Below are positions 49,724 through 59,400 of a stretch of 64,000 nucleotides of DNA, one piece after another. The translations under genes and the position numbers were made by a program. The DNA is from Alphaproteobacteria bacterium (lineage in GTDB: Bacteria > Pseudomonadota > Alphaproteobacteria > Micropepsales > Micropepsaceae): contig WGNJ01000012.1 of assembly GCA_016124635.1 (NCBI GenBank), forward strand, positions 62,001-126,000. Direction: 5' to 3'. Every line of letters starts with the position of its first letter. The stretch's first letter is position 1. A model generated the notes under the pieces. It saw only the letters and a program-made list of their open reading frames with translations. It made no database searches and was not told the origin of the DNA.

Positions 49724-50752
49724 ATGATTCCGACACCGATCACGCTGAGCGGCGCGCCGGGCTCGCCCTATACGCGCAAGATGGTCTCGCTCCTGCGCTA
49801 CCGTCGCATCCCTTACAAGCTGCTGCATTTCGGATTGGCCGGCCCGCCGAATTTGCCGAAGGCGAAGGTTCAGCTCCTGCCGACCTTTTATCTTCCCGAT
49901 GCTCGCGGTGAGCTCGAGGCGGTCGTCGACTCGACGCCGATCATTCGCCGCTTGGAACGCGAGTTCGAGGGCCGCTCCGTATTGCCGCCGCATCCGGTGG
50001 TCGGCTTCATCGACTATCTTCTCGAAGACTATGCCGACGAGTGGCTGACCAAGGCGATGTTTCACTATCGCTGGTACTATCCGGCGGACGCTGAGAAGGC
50101 AGGCCAAATTCTACCGCGTTGGTCTCGTATCACGGAGCCGGAAGCCGAAACGCAGGCCGCCGCGAAGTTCATTGTCGAACGCCAAGTCTCGCGCCTCTAC
50201 GTCGTCGGTTCGAACGCAACGACGGCGCCCGTTATCGAGGCGAGCTACGAACGCTTTCTTTCGCTATTCGACGCCCACCTTTGCCGTTACCCGTTCCTGA
50301 TGGGAAATCGCCCAGGCGCCTCGGATTTCGCGGCGTTTGGACAACTCACGCAGCTGACGCACTTCGATCCGACGCCGACAGAGGTGACGCTCGAGAAATC
50401 GCCGCGCGTCTACGCGTGGGTCGAAGTGGCGGAAGACCTTTCAGGCCTCGAACCGGCAGACGGCGATTGGTTGCCCGCCGACGATATCCCGGCAACCACG
50501 ATTGCGCTGCTCAAGGCGCTTGGTCGCGTCTATGCGCCGGCTCTGCTGGCGAATGAAAGTGCAATCGCGACCGGCGCCTCGACCTTCGAGACTGAGATCG
50601 ATGGCAAGCCTTGGAAACAGCAGACGTTCCCATATCAAGCGAAGTGTCTGCAGTGGATCCGAAACGCCTACGCCGACCTGTCGGCGGACGATCGTGTTTC
50701 AATCGATAAGATTCTGTCGGGCACCGGCTGTGCCGTTCTTTTCCGAAAATAG
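49724..50752 (+). CDS. Glutathione S-transferase-like protein
   Basis: This 342-residue protein has an N-terminal thioredoxin-fold domain with SGAPGSPYTRKM near 9-20 and the cis-Pro region LPTFYLPD (52-59), where S-P-Y replaces the C-x-x-C of glutaredoxins. A helical C-terminal domain of GST type runs from about 95 (YLLEDYADEWLTKAMF). An additional C-terminal 90 residues (from about 250) extend beyond usual GSTs. It may conjugate or isomerise a substrate with glutathione, but active-site residues vary. It is six bases before the sulfatase gene on the same strand. Confidence 0.75.
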   Translation: MIPTPITLSGAPGSPYTRKMVSLLRYRRIPYKLLHFGLAGPPNLPKAKVQLLPTFYLPDARGELEAVVDSTPIIRRLEREFEGRSVLPPHPVVGFIDYLLEDYADEWLTKAMFHYRWYYPADAEKAGQILPRWSRITEPEAETQAAAKFIVERQVSRLYVVGSNATTAPVIEASYERFLSLFDAHLCRYPFLMGNRPGASDFAAFGQLTQLTHFDPTPTEVTLEKSPRVYAWVEVAEDLSGLEPADGDWLPADDIPATTIALLKALGRVYAPALLANESAIATGASTFETEIDGKPWKQQTFPYQAKCLQWIRNAYADLSADDRVSIDKILSGTGCAVLFRK

Positions 50753-50758
50753 GAGTGC

Positions 50759-52420
50759 ATGATGCGCAAGTGGCTTATCGGCGCAGCTGTTGTGGTTGCA
50801 GCTCTCGCTGTAACCGGATTCGTTCTCTTCCAGAACTACTGGTACTACCTGCCGGGGATCATGGCCTCGATCCGTGATCCGATTCAGCCGAACCAGCCGG
50901 TTGTTTGGGACAAAGGGCCCGCTGCAGCACCGACGCCGGCGGCCAGCCGTCCGCCGAACATCATCCTCATCTTGGCCGACGACCTTGGTTACAACGACAT
51001 CACCTTCAACGGCGGCGGCGTCGCCGGTGGCGCGGTGCCGACGCCCAATATCGACTCGATCGGCCATGACGGCGTCGACTTGAGCGAGTCTTACGCCGGG
51101 AACGCGACGTGCGCGCCGTCGCGCGCGGCGATTTTGACCGGCCGCTACGCGACGCGCTTCGGCTTCGAATTCACGCCGGTTCCGGTTCAGTTCTCGCGCC
51201 TCGTCGGTCACACGCAGACCGGCATCCATCCGCCGATTTACCATCAGGAAGTCGAAGCCGACGTTCCGGAAATGGCGCAGATGACCGTGCCGACCAGCGA
51301 AATAACGCTGCCCCAACTGCTCAAGACGGTCGGCTATCACACGATCGCGTTCGGCAAGTGGCACTTGGGCGAAACGGCGCAGACGCGTCCTGAAGCGCGC
51401 GGCTTCGATGAGTATCTGGGCTTCCTGGCCGGCGCTTCGATGTATTTTCCGGCCGGCGACCCGAGGGCCGAAGAGTCGCGCCAAGATTTCGATCCGATCG
51501 ACAAATTCCTTTGGGCGAATCTTCCCTACGCGGTCGTCAACAACAGCGGCCCGCATCGCTTCGCGCCGTCGGAATACATGACCGACTATCTGGCGGACGA
51601 AACCGTGAAGGCGATCGGCGCCAACAAGAACAGGCCGTTCTTCATGTACGTCGCGTTCAACGCGCCGCACACGCCGCTGCAGGCCTTGAAGTCGGATTAC
51701 GACGCGCTTCCGCAGATCCAGAACCACCGTCTGCGTGTCTATGCGGCGATGATCCGCGCGCTCGATCGCGGCGTCGGCAAGATCCTCGATGCCGTGAAAG
51801 CGAACGGTCTCGACGACAATACGCTCATCTTCTTCACCAGCGACAACGGTGGCGCCAACTACATCGGCCTTCCCGACATCAACAAGCCGTTCCGTGGCTG
51901 GAAGATGACGTTCTTCGAAGGCGGCATTCGCGTGCCGTTTTTCATAAAATGGCCGGCCAAGATCACCAAGGGCGACATGTATTCCGGCGCCGTCGGCCAC
52001 GTCGATATCTTCGCAACGGCCGCTGCCGCCGCGGGCGCCGCCATGCCGAGCGACCGCAAGATGGACGGCGTCAACTTGATGCCCTTCATCCTCGGCACAT
52101 CGCAAGGCTCACCGCACCAAACGATGTTCTGGCGCTCCGGCGGCTATCGCGTGCTGCGCGCGGGCGATTGGAAATTGCAGGTATCGGACGAACTCAAGAA
52201 GAGCTGGCTCTTCGACATGAAGAACGATCCAACCGAGAAAACCAATCTGGTCGACAGCCAGCCCGACAAACTTGCCGAGCTCAGGGCGGAGCTCGACAAG
52301 ATCAATGCCGAACAAGCAAAGCCGCTGTGGCCGTCTTTGCTTGAAGGTGCCGTTGCCATCGATCATCCGCTCGATGCGCCCGAGCAACCTGGTGAGGAAT
52401 ACATCTACTGGGCCAACTGA
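50759..52420 (+). CDS. Periplasm-facing type I sulfatase
   Basis: The 553-residue sulfatase has an N-terminal signal/anchor helix (WLIGAAVVVAALAVTGFVLF, about 5-24). Its ADDLGYND (73-80) motif binds calcium and Cys118-Ala-Pro-Ser-Arg followed by TGR is the substrate of formylglycine-generating enzymes. FGKWHLG near 199 and TSDNGG near 360 complete the fold. It should hydrolyse sulfate esters outside the cytoplasm. The next gene encodes the matching FGE, starting directly at the sulfatase stop, so the two are made together. The natural substrate is unknown, and the GST-like gene upstream may belong to the same transcript. Confidence 0.88.
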   Translation: MMRKWLIGAAVVVAALAVTGFVLFQNYWYYLPGIMASIRDPIQPNQPVVWDKGPAAAPTPAASRPPNIILILADDLGYNDITFNGGGVAGGAVPTPNIDSIGHDGVDLSESYAGNATCAPSRAAILTGRYATRFGFEFTPVPVQFSRLVGHTQTGIHPPIYHQEVEADVPEMAQMTVPTSEITLPQLLKTVGYHTIAFGKWHLGETAQTRPEARGFDEYLGFLAGASMYFPAGDPRAEESRQDFDPIDKFLWANLPYAVVNNSGPHRFAPSEYMTDYLADETVKAIGANKNRPFFMYVAFNAPHTPLQALKSDYDALPQIQNHRLRVYAAMIRALDRGVGKILDAVKANGLDDNTLIFFTSDNGGANYIGLPDINKPFRGWKMTFFEGGIRVPFFIKWPAKITKGDMYSGAVGHVDIFATAAAAAGAAMPSDRKMDGVNLMPFILGTSQGSPHQTMFWRSGGYRVLRAGDWKLQVSDELKKSWLFDMKNDPTEKTNLVDSQPDKLAELRAELDKINAEQAKPLWPSLLEGAVAIDHPLDAPEQPGEEYIYWAN

Positions 52421-53341
52421 ATGCGCACCGTCCTGATCCTGGCTTCACTCGTCGCGCTGACGGCGCTTGCTGCGGGAGCGTATTGGTGGCGCAGCGCGCC
52501 GCACGCGCTACCGACGCGGCTCGTCTGCTTGAGCGGACCGACCTCATCGGGCGCACACGCCGGCATGGTTTGGATTCCAGCCGGCACCTTTGAGATGGGA
52601 GACGACGTTTATCCGGAAGAAGGTCCACGGCATCGGGAAACCGCTGCCGGCTTTTGGATGGACCGGACCGAGGTCACCAATGCCGAGTTCGAAGCCTTCG
52701 TTGACGCAACGCATTACGTCACGACTGCCGAGCGCCCCGGCAAGGAAGGCGCCGCCGTCTTCGTGATGCCGTCGGGCGATGATGGCCTCGGCGATGTTTC
52801 GAAGTGGTGGCGTTACGTACCAGGGGCCAACTGGCGCCATCCAGGCGGACCGCACACATCGATTGAAGGCCGCGATCACTTTCCCGTCGTCGCGCTGACC
52901 TACGAGGACATCCAAGCCTACGCGAAATGGAAAGGCCGCGAGCTGCCGACAGAGGCGGAATGGGAATGGGCCGCGCGCGGCGGCGCATCTCGAATGCCGG
53001 ATCATGAACAACCGAAGGACGCCAACACATGGCAGGGCGTCTTTCCCATCATCGACACGGGCGAAGACGGCTTCGCGGGCGTAGCGCCGGTCGGTTGCTT
53101 CAAGGCGAACGCTTACGGCCTCTACGACATGATCGGCAACGTCTGGGAATGGACGGCAGACGAGTACCGCGACCACACGCCGAAGGCGCGGGTGATCAAG
53201 GGCGGCTCATATTTGTGCGCGCCGAACTATTGCATGCGCTATCGCGCCGGCGCGCGCCAACCTGAAGAAGACGATCTCGCGACGAGCCACGTCGGATTCC
53301 GCACGATTTTGCGCGCGTCCGACCGAGCCGCCGCGCCCTAA
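52421..53341 (+). CDS. Formylglycine-generating enzyme with N-terminal anchor
   Basis: The 306-residue SUMF1/FGE-family protein has the active-site pair Cys266 and Cys271 in GGSYLCAPNYC, matching the copper-binding cysteines of characterised FGEs. It also has the family core MVWIPAGTFEMGDD (49-62), ELPTEAEWEWAARGG and NVWEWTAD. Unlike most bacterial FGEs, it starts with a hydrophobic helix (LILASLVALTALAAGAYWW), so it appears exported or membrane-anchored. Its ATG lies immediately after the sulfatase TGA. Maturation of the sulfatase on the periplasmic face is therefore a reasonable inference. Confidence 0.88.
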   Translation: MRTVLILASLVALTALAAGAYWWRSAPHALPTRLVCLSGPTSSGAHAGMVWIPAGTFEMGDDVYPEEGPRHRETAAGFWMDRTEVTNAEFEAFVDATHYVTTAERPGKEGAAVFVMPSGDDGLGDVSKWWRYVPGANWRHPGGPHTSIEGRDHFPVVALTYEDIQAYAKWKGRELPTEAEWEWAARGGASRMPDHEQPKDANTWQGVFPIIDTGEDGFAGVAPVGCFKANAYGLYDMIGNVWEWTADEYRDHTPKARVIKGGSYLCAPNYCMRYRAGARQPEEDDLATSHVGFRTILRASDRAAAP

Positions 53342-53343
53342 GA

Positions 53344-54531
53344 TCAATTGCGTGTGTCCGCGGGCGCGAGATCGATTGGCGCCAACGGGATCGCACCGCT
53401 CAATCCTTTGTAATATCGCAGCAGCAGAACCAACGAAGCCGCGGCGCCGATGAGCGACAACAGAATCGCGACGCTCAACGATGCGCCGAGCGCGACAAGG
53501 CCCGCTGCAACAAAACAGCTCGCCGCGCAGCCCACGTCCCAAGCACCCTCCGTCGCGACGTGGAACCTGAGCGCGCATGGCGACTTCTTGGCCTCGTTGT
53601 AGACGGCCGTCATCACCGTCGGCACATAGAGGCAAAGGACGAGTGCGCCGAGCGCGTTGGCGATCACCGCCATCGTGGCGCCGCTGCTTGCCGCGCGCAC
53701 GACCGTCGTCAGCAGCAGCACGCCGAACGCGAGCCAGACAGCGCGCACGCCGTGGCCCGCGTCGATCAAGCGCCCGAGCGCCATACCTGAGATGGCGCCG
53801 GCCAAAGCCGCAATCGCCATCGCACCGCCGAACGCTGTGAAGCTTTGGCTGAGTGAGAAGAACAACACCATCTGCCAGACGAAGTAATAGCCCGCCGCGA
53901 TCCAGCCGTCGCACACGAAGAGCAACACGCCGCGCCAGGCCGCTTTGAAGGCGCCAGGCGCGCTCGGCGCGATTGCGATCGCCGGCGCGCGCAACAACGG
54001 AAGCGCGGCCACAAATTGCACGCCGGCCGTGGCGTTGAATGCGACCACCGGCCCGAGTGTCGCCAGCGTCCAACCGCCGACCACCGGAGCCACGATACCG
54101 ACGACTGCGGCCAAGGCCTCGCGCGCGCCGATTTGATGCCCGCGATGCTCGGCGTCGCCGAGCGTCGCGAAATAGGCGTGATAGGACGTCCAATAGAACG
54201 TGTCGCCGATCGACGCGATCAAGATGAAGCCCGCGAGCATCAGGTCGACGCCGTGCACGAACGGCAGGAACGGGTACTGCAAGCCGGTGACGACCGTTCC
54301 GAATATGACGACGGCTTTGACGCCGAACCGCTTTGCTGCGACGAGCACGAGCGGCCGCAGCACAAAGCGCCCGGCGAGAATGAGCGCGACCGTCACCAGC
54401 ACGAGCGGCACGGACAACCCTGCTTTCAGCAAAAACACCCGGAAGAAGACGCCGCCGCCTTCGAGCGCAAAGGTGTGAATGCCGTAGTGCAGATTTAGAC
54501 GATTGATGGTCGTGTTTCGGAGATAGGCCAT
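53344..54531 (-). CDS. MFS-type transporter of unknown substrate
   Basis: The 395-residue protein has about eleven or twelve membrane helices with the MFS layout, including the loop VAAKRFGVKAV between helices 2 and 3 and GMALGRLIDAGHG between helices 8 and 9. The start is ATG54531, and the frame opened further upstream on this strand is noncoding. It is convergent with the FGE gene, two bases apart, so transcripts must overlap or terminate tightly. No substrate can be inferred, and a link to sulfated compounds would be speculation from neighbourhood alone. Confidence 0.8.
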   Translation of the reverse strand: MAYLRNTTINRLNLHYGIHTFALEGGGVFFRVFLLKAGLSVPLVLVTVALILAGRFVLRPLVLVAAKRFGVKAVVIFGTVVTGLQYPFLPFVHGVDLMLAGFILIASIGDTFYWTSYHAYFATLGDAEHRGHQIGAREALAAVVGIVAPVVGGWTLATLGPVVAFNATAGVQFVAALPLLRAPAIAIAPSAPGAFKAAWRGVLLFVCDGWIAAGYYFVWQMVLFFSLSQSFTAFGGAMAIAALAGAISGMALGRLIDAGHGVRAVWLAFGVLLLTTVVRAASSGATMAVIANALGALVLCLYVPTVMTAVYNEAKKSPCALRFHVATEGAWDVGCAASCFVAAGLVALGASLSVAILLSLIGAAASLVLLLRYYKGLSGAIPLAPIDLAPADTRN

Positions 54532-54744
54532 GGATCACCGGAGAGAGCGTGCGTGCGCGAAAGATCGCCGGCGTCGCGGCGGGGCGCGCGGAGGTCGCAA
54601 GTGCGGTGGTGATCAAGCCAACATGGCGCGCAGTGGTAGGTCGCGCCGGGGCTCCTGTCAATCGCGCGCCCTGGTCATCCGGCCGATACCAGGCACTGCG
54701 TGCAAATCTCAAATTACGCTCTATCTAAATATTGGAGCACCCGC

Positions 54745-55638
54745 ATGACCAACCCCTTGAGCCAATTTTCGACGGCCCTCGCCGAGCGCGCTGCCGGGGC
54801 CGCACTATTGATCGGCGCGATCAAGCTCCTCGACGGCCGGCATTTGACGGCGACGCTGTGGCGCCCTGATTTGCTGGTCGTCTCGGAACAGGCGTTGCCG
54901 TCGCGAGCTGAGTTTGAGGTCGTTCTGTCGGGCGGCGCGTCCGCCAAAGCAATGCTCGCCGGCCGCGATGCCGGTACCAACGTGGCGCTCCTCAGACTCG
55001 CGCAGCCGGTATCGTTCGCAGTGCGGCCGCAAGTTGGGCCAGTTCTTGGTTCTCTTGTGCTGGCGATCGGTGCGGACGGAGGCGGCGGCGCCACGGCGCG
55101 CCTTGGGCTCGTCAATCAAGCAGGCCCGGAGTGGATCTCGAGCCGCGGCGGTCGTGTCGATCGGCGGATCGTTCTTGATGCTCACGTCGCGCGCAGTGAA
55201 GAGGGTGGCCCCGTGATCGACGCGAACGGCGCGCTGCTCGGCATTTCGACCCTCGGCCCCAGGCGCCAAGTGTTGGTGATCCCTGCCGCCACGATCGAGC
55301 GCGTTGTTCCCTTGCTTCAAAGTGAGGGTCGCGTCGCGCGCGGTTGGCTCGGCGTTGCGGTACAGCCCGTTGCGGTGCCGGACGCGCTTCGTGACAAGGC
55401 CGGACAAGCGCACGGCTTCATGGTGATGTCGGCGGTCGCCGATGGGCCCGCGGCGAAGGCCGGTGTCGTGCCCGGCGATATCGTCGTGGCCATCGACGGC
55501 GAACCTATCCGCCGCTACCGCAAATTCGCGGCGTGCTTGGGGCCTGAAAGTATCGGCCGAACGACGGAGCTTTCTGTCATCCGCGGCGGCGCTGTCGTCA
55601 GTGTAAAGGCGACGGTCACCGCAAGGCCCGCTGCATGA
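54745..55638 (+). CDS. HtrA-like PDZ protein with degenerate catalytic triad
   Basis: The 297-residue protein has the trypsin-like fold of S1C (HtrA/DegP) peptidases from about 15 to 190 and a PDZ domain from about 197 to 295 (GWLGV ... GPAAKAGVVPGDIVVAIDGEPI). All three catalytic positions differ. The His of T-N-x-H-V is Ala50 (VSEQALP), the Asp of T-D-I-A-L is Asn79 (TNVALL), and the Ser of G-N-S-G-G is Glu153 (SEEGGP). It has no signal peptide or membrane helix, so it is probably cytoplasmic and should bind rather than cleave. GGAG lies upstream of ATG54745. Its stop overlaps the ATG of the LuxR-type regulator gene. Confidence 0.85.
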   Translation: MTNPLSQFSTALAERAAGAALLIGAIKLLDGRHLTATLWRPDLLVVSEQALPSRAEFEVVLSGGASAKAMLAGRDAGTNVALLRLAQPVSFAVRPQVGPVLGSLVLAIGADGGGGATARLGLVNQAGPEWISSRGGRVDRRIVLDAHVARSEEGGPVIDANGALLGISTLGPRRQVLVIPAATIERVVPLLQSEGRVARGWLGVAVQPVAVPDALRDKAGQAHGFMVMSAVADGPAAKAGVVPGDIVVAIDGEPIRRYRKFAACLGPESIGRTTELSVIRGGAVVSVKATVTARPAA

Positions 55639-56165
55639 GTGTTCCGGCGCTTCGCGTGCGACGTCCTTTGCGTGTCCAAGTGAACGCGCACGATCCTGCA
55701 CGCCGCGCCGCACTCGAAGTGATCGTGACCGGCTTCGGTCACATGCTTGCGTCGAGCGATACCGACGTCATCTTGAGCGACGGCGATCACGAGTTGTCGC
55801 CTCAAGCGCCAACGGTCGTTCTTGGCAGCCGCGATGATCATTGCGCCGGCTTGCTTCCGTCGGATGCAACGCCTGCTCAAATCGATGCGGCACTTCATGC
55901 TGTCGCCGCGGGCCTCATTGTGCGCGCAAACACCGAGGTCGCGTTCGGCGAACTCTCAGAGCCATGCCAGGCGCTCCTGACGCCGCGCGAGACTGAGGTG
56001 CTCGTCGCAATCTCCGAAGGCCTCAACAACAAGGAGATCGCCCGCCGCCTGGAGATATCGCACCACACCGTCAAATTTCACATTGAGTCACTTTTGCGAA
56101 AGTTGGGTGCGCGCTCGCGTGCGGAAGCGGTGGCCGTAGGCATGAAGCACCGGAACGAAGTCTAG
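55635..56165 (+). CDS. LuxR-type regulator with degenerate receiver-like N-terminus
   Basis: The 176-residue protein has a C-terminal LuxR/NarL helix-turn-helix at about 113-172 (LTPRETEVLVAISEGLNNKEIARRLEIS, then HHTVKFHIESLLRKL). The first 105 residues have receiver-like alternating strands and helices, with a DVILSD segment but no clear phosphoacceptor triad. It probably works without conventional phosphorylation. The four-base overlap with the dead-protease gene suggests that the PDZ protein modulates it. No kinase is adjacent. Confidence 0.82.
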   Translation: MSVPALRVRRPLRVQVNAHDPARRAALEVIVTGFGHMLASSDTDVILSDGDHELSPQAPTVVLGSRDDHCAGLLPSDATPAQIDAALHAVAAGLIVRANTEVAFGELSEPCQALLTPRETEVLVAISEGLNNKEIARRLEISHHTVKFHIESLLRKLGARSRAEAVAVGMKHRNEV

Positions 56166-56477
56166 GCGTCACCTCCTGTCGGTTGAATTCAGTCTGAACA
56201 TTCGCGCGCCACGTGTCGTAGCGACCAACGCCAAATCGAGCGGCGGTGTTCGCAAGTGATCGGCAGTTCACCTTGGATTCGAAGGCCCGCCACCGTACCC
56301 TTGTTGTCGGGTTGTGGGGGCGGCGATGCGAACGATCGCGCTGCAAAAGGCGTCGCAGGCAATCGTCAATAGTCACGATATCGGATGGGTCTGCGGCAAC
56401 CGTCGCGGCGCTAACTCGGCACATCGTGAACCGGGTCAACACCACGACACTGCACGCGACGAACGAAGCGTGGTGCC
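56166..56477. other. 312-base gap without a supportable gene
   Basis: No good ribosome site, motif or stable hairpin stands out. It should contain the promoter of the patatin gene. Confidence 0.4.
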
Positions 56478-59400
56478 ATGAGCGAGGAGCAAGCGCCGCG
56501 CGAAGACACCGACGTGACACCGGACGCGATCGTCCCCGACGGGCCGCATTCCGAGTGGCCGCGGGTCTATCCCTGGCCGCAGGTCGTCGCCCGATATCGC
56601 AGCCAGGAGGCGCGCTCCGAAGAAGGCGCGAACGACGAAGGCTACAGAGATCGCACGCTTCTCGCCTCGCCGCGAACGATGGGTGCCGCCTCGCACATCT
56701 TCATCCTGGCGCGTCTACAGCTGATGGTGACGGCCGTCGTCGGCGCCGTGCTCCTCGACTTTCTGATCGCCGGATCGATGCGTGAGGCGCTGCGCTATTC
56801 CGTTGTCGACGCGCCCTGGCAATTTCCCGCGATCGTCATCGCGCTTCTCTTGGCTTGCGCAGCCGTAAGGTTTTCGACCGAAGCGATGATCGAGTTGGTC
56901 TCGCCCGATCTCTATGACGCGCGAGGGAACATAAGCCGCCTTGCGCACCTCTTGCCGCGCGTCCTGGCACTGTTCGTCGGCTGTGCGGCAGGTTACCCGT
57001 TGCTCAAGCTGGCGGCCGACACCGACATCGAGGCGCTTGGCAGTCTCGACAACCGAATATTCGCCGCGGTCTTCGGTGCCGTCTTCATTGCCGTGGGTCT
57101 GCTCGTCGCGATCGTCGGGCGGGGTCCGCACATCGGCAGTCGCACGGCGCTCATGCGGCGCTCATCGTTCCTCCTTCGCGCGACGCTCGCGTTGCTGCCG
57201 CTTGCAGCCGTGATCGCGCTCGCGGGAACCTTGTGGGGCCTATTCCCCGGTGACGAGCCATCACGCTATTTGGGCATTCCACACGGCGCGCTCGATCGCT
57301 ACCTCGCGCTCGACACGGAGCACGTGTTTATTCAAGCGGCCATAGAGGCGCTCGCAATCTTTCTGACAGCGATCGTCACGCGCCTCGCATTCAACGTGAT
57401 CATCTATCTGATCGCGCCGACCGCGATGAGCTCGCCAGGTTTGATCGGCGCCGTCGCTGCCTGGATACCGCGGTTGGCGGCGGCGGCAATTGGTTTCGTG
57501 CTGACGGTGCGCGTGATCGCGTTGTACGGCGCGCCGTCATTGTCCGAGACCTCGGGATATTGGCTGCTTGCCATCGCGCTCGGCTATTCGATCGTCGGCT
57601 TGATCGCGGCACTCATCGACGGTTCGTTCGGGGTGGTCACCGACTCGAGCACGATCTTTCAGCGTACGGGCAGCCGCTGGCTCATGGGAGCGGAGCGCAT
57701 GGCCGCCCTCGATCCGAGTTGGCGCCGCTTCTTCGCCCTTCTCGTGATCGGCGCCATCGCGATCTTCTTCGTCTTCTATGACGTCTCGAAGGTCAATTAC
57801 GCGCAGAGCATCGGTCCGATCGCCATCGTACTTCTCTGGGCATTCGCGGCGATCGCGCTCTTCTTCCCGTTCGCTTACATGTCCCATGCAACCAAGATGC
57901 CGCTTCTGCTGATCATCTTGGTCGCCGCCGTGTCGTTCGCGGGGTTCGACATCAACGACAATCATCAGCTACGCGGCGCCGGCACGGCCATTCCGACGGT
58001 CGAAGAAGCGATCGCCGCGAGCGCTCAAGCGGCGCCGACCTATTACCGCGAGACCGTGGATATCGGCGACTGGCTCGCAAGCCGCCGTGATTGGCAGCAA
58101 TACGAACATTATCCGATCTTCCTCGTCGCCACCGAAGGCGGCGGCATCCGTGCGGCATATTTCACGGCCTCCGTTCTGGCCGCGTTTCAGGAGAAGTGTC
58201 CGGCCTTCGCCCAGCATGTATTGGCGATCAGCAGCGTCTCCGGCGGCAGCGTCGGCGCTGCCGTTTTCGCGGCGGAAGCTGCGGACCAGCTTTCCAATGT
58301 ACGCGGCGTCGGCTGCAATCTCGGTGCGATTGAAACCGGCGTGCTCGTTGATCGCGCGCGCAGCGTCTTGGCGACCGACTTGTTGTCGCCGCTTCTTGGT
58401 GCGGCGCTCTTCCCCGACGCCCTGCAGCGCATTCTTCCCTTCCCGGTCGAGCGCTTCGATCGCGCGCGAGCGCTCGAATATGCGTTGGAAGACGCCTGGC
58501 GACGCGACACGCCGCCGTGCCGAACCTGTGATCCCGGGCGCATGTCGACCAAAGTCGCGGCCCTTTATCCGCGCGAGGACGTACGCCGTCCCGTGCCGCA
58601 TCTCTTCCTCAACACGACGGAAGCAGGCACAGGGCTGAGCAAGCCGTTTGCCACCTGGGACATCGGCGAATTGTCTCTACCCGACCGCCGGCGCTCGAAG
58701 CGTGAGACGAACGCGCTACCTGTCCCGCGTCTCGTTCCGCTTCAGGATCGCATCGCGGTCGACAACGTACCGCTCAGCGCCGCTGCTTTCGTCAGCGCCC
58801 GCTTCCCATATTTGACGCCGGCCGCCCGCGTGGGTGACGCCGGTCATTATGTCGACGGCGGCTATTTCGAGAACTCGGGCACTTGGCTTGTCGGCGGGGT
58901 CGCGCAGAATTTGATCGGCCAGCGGCTCAACTACCGCAACGAAAAGAACAAGGAGCTGGAACGCGCCGTCCGCAACTCCGTCATCGTTGCGATCGTCATC
59001 CGCTCGGCTCCCTGCAATCCTTGCGGGCCGCAAGGCACGGACGTGACGGGAGAGGATCTCGACGCGACCTTCAACGAGGCGCTCTCGCCAGTTCGCGCTT
59101 TGCTCAACGCACGCGACAAGCGCGCGGAATATTCGATCAACGATCTCGGCGCGATGACATCGCTCATTCAGCGTTTGACCGCTCGCCGCAATCGCATGGA
59201 ACGCGGGACCGAGCCAGCGGCGGCATTGGAAGAGCCGGAGGCAACGGCCGCCGAACGTGCACCGCGGGCGAGCGAATGCGCCAACACGATCTGCGCGGTG
59301 ACGGTCACGTTTCACAACAAGTCGACGGCTGAAGTACCTCTCTCATGGGTGCTCTCTAGTCGCGCTCGACAGGCGATGGACCAGGCGGTCGATCAGATCC

